The notes: generated from the sequence alone by a model not told the origin. Shown: positions 10,181 to 18,787, numbered from the stretch's first letter. The stretch: 64,000 nt of DNA from Paenibacillus tarimensis (GCF_021532315.1 NZ_JAKGAO010000020.1:62001-126000); one strand, 5' to 3'. Program-made: numbers and translations.

Positions 10181-11389
10181 TCAAAGCGCCTCACATTCCA
10201 CCAACCCCATTGCAGCGAGCATGGTCTGGAACTTGGCAGATGTTTCAGCAAGCTCTTCCATAGGCTTTGATTCCGCAACAATTCCTGCTCCCGCATAGAG
10301 CTGGACCAACTGATCTTGGATATCAGCACAGCGTATCGTGACAACCCACTCCCCATCGCCCGCTGAATCACACCAGCCTACCATACCGGTATAATACGCT
10401 CTATCGAACGGTTCTATATCGCGGATGGCTTCCAAAGCCTTATCTGTCGGAGTTCCGCATACCGCGGGGGTTGGATGTAAAGCGACGGCGAGTTCAAGAG
10501 AGGTCGTATTGGCGTCCGCCAGTACCCCTTTCATCACGGTTGAGAGGTGCCACATCGTGGAGGTTTTAATCAGCTCGGGAGCAGGCGGTACGTGAAGTTG
10601 TTGGCACAACGGATGAAGTGCTTGTTTAACTGCGTCTATGACAATCGCATGTTCACGACGATTCTTATAGGAGCTAAACAGCTCATCTGCCCTCCGTTTA
10701 TCTTCCGCAGGGTCATCACTGCGGGCGATCGAACCGGCAAGAGGGTTCACGGTAATCTGATTGCCAAACCTGGAGACAAGCAGTTCAGGGCTAGCTCCTA
10801 TGAGTGTCCTGGCTCCTGCTTCAGGTTGGGGTATAGTGATGGCAAACGTGTAACCATCAGAATTGCGACGAGCTAAATTAGCAATCATTTCTTTCACATT
10901 TATTGTATACTTGGTGCGCAGTTGCAGGGTGCGGGATAATACAACCTTGGTAAGGCGAGAATCGTGAAGCAGCTTAAGGGCACTGTCTACACAGGCTATG
11001 AATTGTTGGGCGGAGGGGACGGGCGTAATCGTGTAAGCGGCGCTTTGATGTTGTTGTCTCTTCATATCGGACGAACTGGGCACGATGGCAGAGCGTACGA
11101 TCTCATTGGGGACGAACAGATGAATAGGATGATACCGATCGAAGGGTAAAGCACCCAGTACAATTGGATTCTCGTTGGCTACATTCTTCGCTTCCTGCAA
11201 GATCCTGCTGACACGAGCCGGCAGTTCCTCCCAATGATCAATCTTACCTTCACATGAAACTTTTGTCCGTATGCCTTTTGTAATGAGCGCTCCCGTAGGT
11301 GAGGCGAAGAAACAGGAGGATTCGTTTTCAAATAAATCAAGCATTTGTGTTACGGTTTGTGAAGCCACTGCTTTACTAATGACAATCAA
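10181..11389 (-). CDS. dhbC: Isochorismate synthase (DhbC)
   Basis: The protein converts chorismate to isochorismate, the first step to dihydroxybenzoate. The C-terminal chorismate-binding domain shows [32 protein letters not shown] and [12 protein letters not shown], all characteristic of the MenF/DhbC/EntC group, and Mg-binding Glu residues fall in these blocks. The open frame starts with TTG at 11389, giving 402 residues, directly against an AGGGG, so the exact start is uncertain; an ATT or GTG a few codons later is possible. It follows dhbA by about 15 nt. Confidence 0.93.
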   Translation of the reverse strand: MIVISKAVASQTVTQMLDLFENESSCFFASPTGALITKGIRTKVSCEGKIDHWEELPARVSRILQEAKNVANENPIVLGALPFDRYHPIHLFVPNEIVRSAIVPSSSDMKRQQHQSAAYTITPVPSAQQFIACVDSALKLLHDSRLTKVVLSRTLQLRTKYTINVKEMIANLARRNSDGYTFAITIPQPEAGARTLIGASPELLVSRFGNQITVNPLAGSIARSDDPAEDKRRADELFSSYKNRREHAIVIDAVKQALHPLCQQLHVPPAPELIKTSTMWHLSTVMKGVLADANTTSLELAVALHPTPAVCGTPTDKALEAIRDIEPFDRAYYTGMVGWCDSAGDGEWVVTIRCADIQDQLVQLYAGAGIVAESKPMEELAETSAKFQTMLAAMGLVECEAL

Positions 11390-11404
11390 CCCCTAATTAT
11401 TCAT

Positions 11405-12190
11405 TCAGCCACCCAGGCTGGCACCGCCATCGACATATAAATTGTGCATGGTAATATGCTTGGAACGATCTGAAGCAAGGAATATAACAGCATCCGCAAT
11501 ATCTGCTGGATCTGCCAGCCTTTGCAATGGAATGCCTACTCGGAATGCTTCCCGGGATCCGCTTATGACAGCCTGCTCACTGTCCGGACCATCCCACAAA
11601 GACCATTGCATATCCGTTTGTGTTGAACCCGGCGACACAACATTGCAGCGGATGTGATGTTCCGCAAGCTCCAGTGCAAGTGTCTTGGTATATTGAACAG
11701 CAGCGGCTTTCGACGCTGCATAAGCCGACATGCGTAACCTTGGCACGCTTGCTGCATTCGATCCGATGGTGATAATGGAGCCCCTTTTCCTTGGAATCAT
11801 TCGCCTTGCGACACTTCGAGACATACAAAATACACCTGTTGCATTGACCGCAAAGGAGCTTTCCCAATCTTCATCTGTTAACGAAACAGCTGAACCAATA
11901 CGCAGAATACCGGCCACATTCACTAGAATGTCAATCGGACCTAATTGGTTCTCAATCCCCTCCACAACCTGCTCGACAGCAGCATGATCGCAAACATCCA
12001 CTGTGTAGCCTGCTGCAGCGAGATTGGACGCATGGAGTTCCTTGACCAGTCGATTAAGCAAGGAAGTATTGATATCTAATGCAGCAACTGTACAGCCGTG
12101 TTCAGCCATTGATCTTACAACTGCTTCTCCAATTCCGCGGGCGGCGCCGGTTACCACCGCAACCTTCCCGTTCAAGCCCCAAGCTTCCAT
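11405..12190 (-). CDS. dhbA: 2,3-dihydro-2,3-dihydroxybenzoate dehydrogenase (DhbA)
   Basis: This short-chain dehydrogenase oxidises 2,3-dihydro-2,3-dihydroxybenzoate to 2,3-dihydroxybenzoate using NAD. I choose ATG at 12190 (MEAWGLNGKV) because AGGAGG precedes it and because it gives 261 residues, the length of B. subtilis DhbA; the frame is open further upstream but overlaps the thioesterase gene. The Rossmann motif TGAARGIG, the NVAG loop, the catalytic Ser and YAASK Tyr/Lys, and the C-terminal HITMHNLYVDGGASLGG tail match DhbA/EntA closely. Gap to the thioesterase gene is 28 nt. Confidence 0.95.
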   Translation of the reverse strand: MEAWGLNGKVAVVTGAARGIGEAVVRSMAEHGCTVAALDINTSLLNRLVKELHASNLAAAGYTVDVCDHAAVEQVVEGIENQLGPIDILVNVAGILRIGSAVSLTDEDWESSFAVNATGVFCMSRSVARRMIPRKRGSIITIGSNAASVPRLRMSAYAASKAAAVQYTKTLALELAEHHIRCNVVSPGSTQTDMQWSLWDGPDSEQAVISGSREAFRVGIPLQRLADPADIADAVIFLASDRSKHITMHNLYVDGGASLGG

Positions 12191-12218
12191 CCCGCCTTGT
12201 CCTCCTAGTAAGCTTGCA

Positions 12219-12944
12219 CTAGATTGGGTCACTGCTCTTGTATCCGGCAAGTAACCTGTTCAAAGATGCTATCATGGCTTCTCTTCTTTCATGGATAAAG
12301 AAATGTCCGCCTCTAAGAGGAAATGCATTAAAATCTCCCCTCACATACCGTTCCCAGCCGCTCATCAAATCTCCTCCGATTGAATCTTCTGTTCCGTAAA
12401 AGACAGATAAGTCAACATCTATTGCTATCCGGTCTAGGATAGGACGGTAAGTTTCCAGAAGCCTGTAGTCAGCCCTTATAATAGGCAGGAAAACCTGTAT
12501 AAAGGTCTCGAGGTCAATAAATCTGGATATTTCCCCTCTTCTCTTAAGGTGTTGGAGCAACAAGTCATTCGACAGCCCGGATACGGGTTCTCTGCTTTTG
12601 GTCAGGAGATGAGGAGGAGGCGCTGCAGAAATGATAAGCGTACCGGGTAATGGTTGGCCCTCTTCCCTCAGTTTATGGATAAGCTCGTAAGCTAATATCC
12701 CGCCCATGCTGTGACCAAACACAGCATAAGGCATCGAATCCGTAAGCAAAGGAACCATTGATTCGTAGGCATCATTGACCGCATCATCCATTTGCTTATA
12801 GAAGTCTTCCCCCATGCGCCTTCCCCGGCCTGCCAGCTCCACCGGCATAACCTCTGCCTGGAGTCCCCTGTTGCTCCACATATGATAAATAGAAGCTGAT
12901 GCCCCTGCATAAGGGAAACAAAAGAGCTTCGGTATCTGCTCCAC
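12219..12944 (-). CDS. Type II thioesterase
   Basis: This 241-residue alpha/beta hydrolase resembles the external thioesterases (SrfAD, GrsT) that clear misloaded carrier domains. It has FPYAGAS near the start, the nucleophile elbow GHSMGG, an Asp-containing FYGTEDS and the catalytic His in RGGHFFIH. The start is GTG at 12944 behind GGAAGGAGGGA; the next gene, dhbA, begins 28 nt after its stop. Because the NRPS has no thioesterase of its own, this protein could also help in chain release, though family members mainly do proofreading. That second role is inference. Confidence 0.88.
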   Translation of the reverse strand: MEQIPKLFCFPYAGASASIYHMWSNRGLQAEVMPVELAGRGRRMGEDFYKQMDDAVNDAYESMVPLLTDSMPYAVFGHSMGGILAYELIHKLREEGQPLPGTLIISAAPPPHLLTKSREPVSGLSNDLLLQHLKRRGEISRFIDLETFIQVFLPIIRADYRLLETYRPILDRIAIDVDLSVFYGTEDSIGGDLMSGWERYVRGDFNAFPLRGGHFFIHERREAMIASLNRLLAGYKSSDPI

Positions 12945-13052
12945 TCCCTATCCCTCCTTCCAAAGCCCGTCCTGAATGTCTTAATCTTACGGTTCCTGAT
13001 GTTACATTAGCTCGGTTCTTATTGCAGGGACATTGCGGATTAATTGAGCAAG

Positions 13053-13092
13053 AAAAAAACCTCCAATCCGCGGGGAGCGCGTTTTGCAGGTT
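13053..13092 (-). terminator. Candidate Rho-independent terminator after the 13107-13946 gene
   Basis: On the minus strand AACCTGC pairs with GGAGGTT (one mismatch), an inner CGCG/CGCG stem lies in the loop, and seven T residues follow. It separates the unknown gene from the thioesterase gene, so the dhb operon may have its own promoter in the following 100 bp, although I found no convincing one. Confidence 0.45.
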
Positions 13093-13106
13093 GTCATCAT
13101 AAAATC

Positions 13107-13946
13107 CTAAACCATCCAGCATAATACCGTTTCCAGCATGCTATGCAAACTTTTGGCACGGTGCAAGTCCGGCCTCTTCTTAAGCTGCTGGAATTCTTCC
13201 CTAATCTGGCTGATATAATCATCTTTCAAGATACCTAGTTGATCCTCAGTCAGCAGATATAAGAAGTGTCGAACATCCTCATAAGAAAAATAGGCTTCCT
13301 TGCTCTCCAGGAACCTCGTTTCGTCATGCTGGTACCATTCTCTTCCACATTGCTGTAAAGCTTCTAGTATTGCTTGGTCTCCGCCTGACACAACAATTAA
13401 TCTTTCTTCCGAAAGGAGGTTCCGGTATTGAACTGCGGTTCCTTCCGGGTACGAATTCGGCAGTGAATAGAATTGCAGAATCTTACTGAGAATCTCTACA
13501 TGTAACTGGGGAAATGCCTGCCCGGCGTGGAATTGGATTTTTACAGCCGCATGTGCTATCCCTTGCAACAAGGCGAGCGCCTTTGCAGCCTCCTGCTTGC
13601 TGGGTGTACCCGCGAAAAACATCCCTTGGTTACCTGCCCGGATATCTGCCCGGTCGATGGCTTCGTGAAGCTCATCCTCGAAATGGTCCCTGCTAAATGG
13701 CGCCCACTGCATCAAGCGATCCGTCAGCTCTGACCGGATGCCGAACTCTCTGCGTATGATGGACTGAAGGTTGATCCCCCCGCTGCCGCTGACCTGCACG
13801 AATATTTCATGAAGCAGACGCTCCAGTGATTTGGATCTCTTCACTGCGTTCATGACCTCATCAGGCACAACATACACGGCCGCAGCCTCTCTTGCCTCAA
13901 GTTCAGCAGTAAATTGAGCCAGCTCGGCGAGCAGCTTGTCCTGCAT
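13107..13946 (-). CDS. Uncharacterised protein at the head of the siderophore cluster
   Basis: I do not recognise this 279-residue protein. It is soluble, mostly charged, with no signal peptide or membrane segment, and reads as largely helical; it contains two short Gly-rich stretches (SGSGGINLQS and VSGGDQAIL). ATG at 13946 is preferred because AAGGCGGGG stands 5 nt upstream; an in-frame GTG two codons earlier at 13952 is nearly on top of that site. It points the same way as the dhb genes, 163 nt upstream of the thioesterase gene, with a hairpin between them, so membership of the siderophore operon is uncertain. Confidence 0.75.
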   Translation of the reverse strand: MQDKLLAELAQFTAELEAREAAAVYVVPDEVMNAVKRSKSLERLLHEIFVQVSGSGGINLQSIIRREFGIRSELTDRLMQWAPFSRDHFEDELHEAIDRADIRAGNQGMFFAGTPSKQEAAKALALLQGIAHAAVKIQFHAGQAFPQLHVEILSKILQFYSLPNSYPEGTAVQYRNLLSEERLIVVSGGDQAILEALQQCGREWYQHDETRFLESKEAYFSYEDVRHFLYLLTEDQLGILKDDYISQIREEFQQLKKRPDLHRAKSLHSMLETVLCWMV

Positions 13947-14077
13947 CTTCACCCCGCCTTATGTTTCAATATGACCTTGTTACTTTATCCAAGTCTACCT
14001 TATTCATACGGCATTTCACATCGTATCGCCTTATCGATCCATGTTCTGCCGATAATTTGCTGATATAACTATTACAT

Positions 14078-14791
14078 CTATGCCCCATCATGGAATATAA
14101 TCCCCAGGCTGTACCTTTGCCCCGAGGTTATGGTACTCACGCCATGCCGCATAGTTGTCTTGTAATAACCGCGTGAGCCTTGAACCGGCCGATAGCTTGT
14201 GGGAAAGATAAGCCCGCTGCCCTGATCAATTGTAATGGCATGGCCTCTGCTTTGAGCTCTCGGCCGCTGTTCAACCAGCAGAAATTCACCGCCGGTATAA
14301 TCGGCGTCTCTTCGGTTAAGCGCAATCACAACCTGAAATGGAAAGAAAACCTCGCCATACAGATCCTGATGCAAACAGTTATACCCGCCTGCTACGTATT
14401 GAAGTATTAATGGAGTTGGATGAAGCTGGCCTCTCTCATGGCATAGTTCAAGAAAAGGCTGAAGAGTCGCAGGATAGTTGCCTTCCTGTCCGATCTGCAC
14501 CAGCCACTCGTTGGCAAGCTTCGCAAGCTCCGGATATATCCCGTTCCGCAGCTGCTCAATTAGCGGCGGAAGAGGTGCCTGGTAGTACTTGTACTCTCCT
14601 TCGCCGAATCGGTATCTGGCCATCTGAATAGTCTTTCGGAACAGAGACTCGTCATCATAGGTGTTAATCAACTGCTGGCACTGGTCTTCATCCAGCAGGC
14701 CAGGCAGCAGCGCAAACCCCTGTTCATTTATCATGGCCCCAACAGAGGTCCAGTCTATAGCTGGAATATGCCCGTTAAGCCTATCAGACAT
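14078..14791 (-). CDS. 2-oxoglutarate/Fe(II) oxygenase in the adaptive-response operon
   Basis: The 237-residue protein belongs to the prolyl-4-hydroxylase-like 2OG-Fe(II) dioxygenases (COG3826 type). The iron ligands are visible as HQD in NCLHQDLYGE and the distal His in TTMRHGVSTI, and the 2-oxoglutarate Arg in GQRYSLGIIFH. ATG at 14791 overlaps the ogt stop by 8 nt, so translation is probably coupled. Its place after adaA and ogt suggests a part in repair or response to alkylation, but it is not the AlkB family proper and its substrate is unknown. Confidence 0.85.
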   Translation of the reverse strand: MSDRLNGHIPAIDWTSVGAMINEQGFALLPGLLDEDQCQQLINTYDDESLFRKTIQMARYRFGEGEYKYYQAPLPPLIEQLRNGIYPELAKLANEWLVQIGQEGNYPATLQPFLELCHERGQLHPTPLILQYVAGGYNCLHQDLYGEVFFPFQVVIALNRRDADYTGGEFLLVEQRPRAQSRGHAITIDQGSGLIFPTSYRPVQGSRGYYKTTMRHGVSTITSGQRYSLGIIFHDGA

Positions 14792-15335
14792 GCCGTTCCA
14801 AACTCCTCTCCAATGCAGTCTGTGTGAGCTCGTGACGAATCAGCTCTTCCTTCATCCGCAGCCCTCCCCTATAACCGGTCAATGATCCATTCTTGCCGAT
14901 CACGCGGTGGCATGGAACGAAGATAAGAGCCGGATTTGCACCGATAGCCGCGGCTACAGCCCGAACCGACGACGGCTTCCCGAGCAGGCTGGCTATATCC
15001 GTATATGACCTTGTCTCTCCATACGGTATGCATCTAAGCGCATCCCATACGTCCTTCTGAAACGGTGTTCCAGGCAATTCTAATGGCAGTGTGAAAGTAC
15101 GCCGCCCGCCTTGGAAGAATCCTTCCAATTCATCGGTGTAAGGCTGCAGCTTAGAGTCATCCCGGACAGCTGTATACCCGCGGAACCGGCCTTCTATCCA
15201 TGCCTCAAGCTCCTGGTATGCCCCATTCAGCGAACCGGCGAACACAAGGCCGGCTTCCGTTGCAGCAAGATGAATGCTTCCGAGACTGCCGCTGCAGCGC
15301 GACCAGTAGATCCTGCCGTTAATCCGATTGTTCAT
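14784..15335 (-). CDS. ogt: Methylated-DNA--protein-cysteine methyltransferase (Ogt/AdaB)
   Basis: This suicide enzyme takes the methyl group from O6-methylguanine onto its own Cys. The active-site stretch FVPCHRVIGKNGSLTGYRGG is intact, and GETRSYTDIA with SSVRAVAAAIGANP forms the DNA-binding part. I choose ATG at 15335 (MNNRINGRIYW), behind CGGAGGT and overlapping the adaA stop by 17 nt, giving 183 residues; the longer frame upstream lies inside adaA. The operon adaA-ogt-oxygenase matches the B. subtilis adaA-adaB arrangement with one gene added. Confidence 0.95.
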   Translation of the reverse strand: MNNRINGRIYWSRCSGSLGSIHLAATEAGLVFAGSLNGAYQELEAWIEGRFRGYTAVRDDSKLQPYTDELEGFFQGGRRTFTLPLELPGTPFQKDVWDALRCIPYGETRSYTDIASLLGKPSSVRAVAAAIGANPALIFVPCHRVIGKNGSLTGYRGGLRMKEELIRHELTQTALERSLERHV

Positions 15336-15933
15336 GATCGAACACCTCCGTACCGTTATGCTGCAGGGTTCCGCGATAATGAGCAGGTGTAACACCCGTA
15401 ATTCTCTTAAACAGTGTAATGAAATAAGCCGTACTAGTTAATCCTACGGCTGCTGCTACTGAAGATAATAATTCATCCGACCGGCTCAATAGCTCCATGG
15501 CTGCCGTAATTCTTTTCCTCTGCAGATACTGCACAGGCGTAATCCCGGCTATTCGCTTGAAGGTACGCTGCAGGTGATAAGGACTCCCGTTGAACTGCAC
15601 CGCCAGCGATTCAAGGGTGACAGATTCTCGGTAGTGCTTATCCAGATAACTGGCTATCTGATCCACCCATTCTTGATCGGGCAGCCGCTCACCAGCAGGC
15701 TTACATCGTTTGCATGGCCTGAAGCTCTGCGACAGCGCTTCGTCCGCGCTGCTGAACAGGCGGACATTCTCCCGTCGCGGAGGCCGGGATTTGCAGGATG
15801 GCCTGCAGAAAATACCTGTCGTCTGTACCGCATATATAAACTGCTGGTCGTAGCTTACGTCGTTCGCCAGAATGGCCTGCCAATGCTCTTCGGTCAGCTT
15901 ATGATGCTCCTGCTCCCCTCCGGTTTGCTTCAT
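15319..15933 (-). CDS. adaA: Adaptive-response regulator and methylphosphotriester methyltransferase AdaA
   Basis: AdaA accepts a methyl group from DNA phosphotriesters on a zinc-bound Cys and then activates the adaptive response. The N-terminal domain has the four zinc Cys in IFCRPSCKSRPP and RPCKRCKPAG, the first being the methyl acceptor. Two AraC-type helix-turn-helix units fill the C-terminal half (around LESLAVQFNGSPYHLQRTF and SSVAAAVGLTSTAYF). ATG at 15933 stands 8 nt after AGGAGG and is preferred to the GTG at 15942. It is the first gene of a three-gene operon. Confidence 0.95.
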   Translation of the reverse strand: MKQTGGEQEHHKLTEEHWQAILANDVSYDQQFIYAVQTTGIFCRPSCKSRPPRRENVRLFSSADEALSQSFRPCKRCKPAGERLPDQEWVDQIASYLDKHYRESVTLESLAVQFNGSPYHLQRTFKRIAGITPVQYLQRKRITAAMELLSRSDELLSSVAAAVGLTSTAYFITLFKRITGVTPAHYRGTLQHNGTEVFDHEQSD

Positions 15934-15938
15934 GCGGC

Positions 15939-16139
15939 TCACCTCCTATTACAGTATACCTTTACTGCCGTCCATCTGTACGCTCCGCCGAATAGAACCG
16001 CAAGATTGAGTAATACCGCTATGCAATTAAACGATATCGGAAAAACCCGCCAAATGGCGGGCTTTTCCGATACATCTCTATCAATTAGCCAGTCATGGGG
16101 AAGAGCTACAGGCTCGAATGTAAGGACCGGTACCTTCAC
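15939..16139 (-). pseudogene. Possible remnant of a GH2 (beta-galactosidase-like) N-terminus
   Basis: A short open frame contains FEPVALPHDWLIDRD, which resembles the conserved PHDW block near the start of glycoside hydrolase family 2 proteins. Nothing else of that family is seen on either side: upstream the frame meets a stop within about 15 codons, and downstream it runs into a hairpin. It fills most of the 360-bp gap between adaA and the Nif3 gene. A chance match is quite possible. Confidence 0.25.
16038..16070. terminator. Symmetric GC-rich hairpin, terminator-like on both strands
   Basis: CGGAAAA-ACCCGCC, a 4-nt loop AAAT, then GGCGGG-CTTTTCCG form a long stem flanked by A and T runs on each side. 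It lies between the divergent adaA and Nif3 genes, where no complete gene needs a terminator, so it may mark the end of a lost gene. Confidence 0.5.
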
Positions 16140-16294
16140 TATAGCAGCACTTCAGCCTTCAAACCCTCTGTAAGGCAAGAACTAAGTTTTTCAAAGTAAA
16201 TCCTATAGTTAACGCCTCTCATATGCCTTGACCGTGTGGAAAATGAAGGTGATATAATCGGTATCAATACTCCCTGTCAGAAAGGAAGCTGACG

Positions 16295-17089
16295 ATGTCT
16301 GCGACTATCCGTGAAGTGACCGGCGGCTTGGTATTACCTGCCCACTCAGCAGCTCTTGGTGTCGACAAATTGGAAACAGGCCATCCGGATACCGCCGTTA
16401 CCGCAATTGCCACGGCTTTTATGCCTACCCAGCATGTTATTGAACAAGCAGTGAAGCTTGGTGTAAACCTGCTGATTGTGCATGAGGGCATCTATTACAG
16501 CCATAAGGGGGAAGAGCACCTTAGTAAGGATGACCCGGTATACCGGACCAAACGCCTGCTCATTGAAGATTCCGGGATCGCGATCTACCGTTATCATGAT
16601 CACTGCCATAAGCACGAACCCGACATTATCATAATGGGACTGCTCGAATCTCTCGGCTGGGTGCGACATGTTGAAGAACTGCTGCCTGCTGCTGCTGTTC
16701 TCCGGATTCCAGGAATGACTTTGCCTGACTTGGGGGCCTACATCAAGGATAAACTTGGTCTGGCTTATCTACGGGTATCCGGACAGCTGTCCGGTACATA
16801 CAGCCGAATCGGCGTATTGGTTGGCTACCGAGGCGGTGGCGCAACGGCCATTCCTCTTCTGCGAGACAAACAGCTTGACCTGATCCTGGCTGGTGAAGGC
16901 CCCGAGTGGGAAACGCCGGAATATATAAGAGATGCGGCGCATCAAGGCTGGAATAAAGCGCTTGTTACGCTAGGACATGCCGAAAGCGAGGAGCCGGGAA
17001 TGCGCTATCTTGCGATGCTTATACAGGAAAAGCACCGGGGCATCCCGGTGCATTATATCCCATCTGGGCCAGTCTATTATCTCGTATAG
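16295..17089 (+). CDS. Nif3/DUF34 family metal-binding protein
   Basis: The 264-residue protein matches the Nif3-like family (YqfO group), which bind two metal ions and may act as GTP cyclohydrolase-like or metal-insertase proteins; the true job is unsettled. Ligand-bearing segments are visible as LLIVHEGIYYSHKG near the N-terminus, YRYHDHCHKHEPD in the middle and TLGHAESEEPGMRYL near the C-terminus. ATG at 16295 follows AGAAAGGAAG. It is transcribed alone and converges on the MerR gene. Confidence 0.85.
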   Translation: MSATIREVTGGLVLPAHSAALGVDKLETGHPDTAVTAIATAFMPTQHVIEQAVKLGVNLLIVHEGIYYSHKGEEHLSKDDPVYRTKRLLIEDSGIAIYRYHDHCHKHEPDIIIMGLLESLGWVRHVEELLPAAAVLRIPGMTLPDLGAYIKDKLGLAYLRVSGQLSGTYSRIGVLVGYRGGGATAIPLLRDKQLDLILAGEGPEWETPEYIRDAAHQGWNKALVTLGHAESEEPGMRYLAMLIQEKHRGIPVHYIPSGPVYYLV

Positions 17090-17112
17090 CCGTCCAATAG
17101 AAGAACTTAAAG

Positions 17113-17898
17113 CTATGGCTTTCTTGCCATGTACGCAACCGGTATCATAACTTCGTAATGAAGCTTATCGTTCAATTGATACCGCTCCATATGAGGACCA
17201 GCCGGGTCAAAGCCGAAGGATTGAAGAACCAGCATATGGCTGAAGCATGCGTAAGGGTCATTAGCTAAACAATCCAGCGATACAAACAAGGCTGGCTCCA
17301 CTGCTTCTTCAAAGGCACCAGCCTTGTACAGATCATCCGGGATGGCATATCTGCCGCGAAGCCGATAACCGATGCTTCCCGCCATCTCGTTCCCATCCAT
17401 CTGAATATGCCTGACGAACGCTTCCCGGGTATGCAGCAGACTCCAGCTGCTTAAAAGTGCTGCCCCTTCATCAATCGCTTGTGCAAAAGGATTCAGCTTG
17501 CGCTCGACTCTTCTGCGGAACCAAACCATCTGGACAGGCGAATCCCATTTTACCAGCCGAATTTGTTCATCCTGGCCTTTAATGCCATACATAAATTGCT
17601 TCGCTGCTTGCAGCGTCTTAAGACGAGAGTCAATGTCATGCCGCCATTTTTCAAGCCATTCATCCTGGCCGGACCGATCTGCCGACATATAAGCCCGAAG
17701 CTCGGTAAGACTTATACCTGCTTGACGCAGGGAGTGAAGCTTGATGGCCCGCGGAATTTGACTTTCGGCATACAGACGGTAACCGTTATCAGCCCGGATA
17801 TCCGGTGAGAGCAGGCCTTCCTTCTCGTAATAACGAAGTGTACTGGCAGGGAGTCCAGTCCGGTCGGAGAACGCCTGAATCGTCATCTTGCCCTGCAT
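17113..17898 (-). CDS. MerR-family transcriptional regulator with effector-binding C-terminus
   Basis: The 261-residue protein opens with a MerR winged helix (IQAFSDRTGLPASTLRYYEKEGLL), a coiled-coil dimer helix around residues 75-115, and a larger C-terminal part that resembles the GyrI/BmrR-type small-molecule binding fold. Such regulators usually sense drugs or hydrophobic compounds. ATG at 17898 follows GAGGAGATTTGG and lies 19 nt after the VOC gene stop, so the two are an operon and the regulator may control it. Confidence 0.88.
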   Translation of the reverse strand: MQGKMTIQAFSDRTGLPASTLRYYEKEGLLSPDIRADNGYRLYAESQIPRAIKLHSLRQAGISLTELRAYMSADRSGQDEWLEKWRHDIDSRLKTLQAAKQFMYGIKGQDEQIRLVKWDSPVQMVWFRRRVERKLNPFAQAIDEGAALLSSWSLLHTREAFVRHIQMDGNEMAGSIGYRLRGRYAIPDDLYKAGAFEEAVEPALFVSLDCLANDPYACFSHMLVLQSFGFDPAGPHMERYQLNDKLHYEVMIPVAYMARKP

Positions 17899-17917
17899 CC
17901 AAATCTCCTCTTGCCGC

Positions 17918-18718
17918 CTAATAATAGGTCCACACGTTCAAGCGATTGCCATCCGGGTCATAGAAGTGGAATCCCTGCCACCTTTCACCTACAATATCCG
18001 AAACCTCAATCCCCTCATTCTTAAGCCATTCACTCGCCTGGATAAAGTCTTCTTGACTCTCTATGTGAAAATATAATCTTGCGCCCGGGTTTGCTTTAGG
18101 TTGTCCGGGCACCGGGTCGACCTTCTGCAGCCAGGCCATGTCCCATCCTTCCTTGTCATCTCGCAACAGGGCAAACCCTCTGTCAGCGTAATCAGCATCA
18201 GAACGGGCTAGTCCAAGGTAACGTCCGTACCACCCGACAGCGTGATCCAATCTGCTCACACCCACCCATAAAGGCTTCGAAGCAAATTGAATCACTCGCG
18301 CGTCAGGAAACTGACCCTCCAGGCTCCGGTCCTCGTTCAACGTTAGCCTGATTCCGCCGAAGGCTGTTATGTCCGCAGACCAGCTGCCGTCTGGCATCTC
18401 AAGCGGTTCTGAACATTCCACATCATGCTCCCTGAAATACGCCAAGGCCTTCCCGAGGTTCCCCGTCTGAAAACAAAACCTGCAGTTTCCTTCCTCGTAT
18501 CCATCTCGCGTAAAGTGGCTGATACCGCTTTCGAAAGCCTTGAGATTGGCCTGTCCCACGCCTGGAAGCTCAAAGAAGGCTTTCCTGCCGACGGGTGTGT
18601 CTGCGGTGCCTTTCAATCGCCATCCCATCTTCTCCCCGTACCATTCAACGGCTTCATCGAATTGTTCCCATGGCACCATAATAAATCCGCCGTCAAATTT
18701 GAAATAAGGCTTGTTCAT
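17918..18718 (-). CDS. Two-domain VOC (glyoxalase/bleomycin-resistance fold) protein
   Basis: Two vicinal-oxygen-chelate repeats are visible, one starting at FIMVPWEQFDEAVEWYGEKM and the second at VGVSRLDHAVGWYGRYLGL, ending with FHFYDPDGNRLNVW, the standard VOC C-terminal strand. The start is ATG at 18718 (MNKPYFKFDG), behind GGAGGAAAAC; the frame is open for 17 codons upstream without a ribosome site. Function is unknown; linkage to a MerR regulator suggests binding or breakdown of a toxic small molecule. Confidence 0.85.
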   Translation of the reverse strand: MNKPYFKFDGGFIMVPWEQFDEAVEWYGEKMGWRLKGTADTPVGRKAFFELPGVGQANLKAFESGISHFTRDGYEEGNCRFCFQTGNLGKALAYFREHDVECSEPLEMPDGSWSADITAFGGIRLTLNEDRSLEGQFPDARVIQFASKPLWVGVSRLDHAVGWYGRYLGLARSDADYADRGFALLRDDKEGWDMAWLQKVDPVPGQPKANPGARLYFHIESQEDFIQASEWLKNEGIEVSDIVGERWQGFHFYDPDGNRLNVWTYY

Positions 18719-18787
18719 AACGTTGTTTTCCTCCAGTTCTGCTTTTATTTGTATGGATAAATCATACACCTTAAAGCTGCTTGAAGG

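Noticed and set aside
10159-10371. N-terminal extension of dhbE
   Set aside because: The extension overlaps dhbC, has no ribosome site and makes the protein longer than the family; ATG at 10158 has a good site.
12692-13122. Minus-strand frames near the thioesterase start
   Set aside because: They overlap the thioesterase gene in another frame, without ribosome site or similarity.
14030-14077. Possible Fur box near the unknown gene
   Set aside because: TGATATAACTATTA matches only half of the consensus positions.
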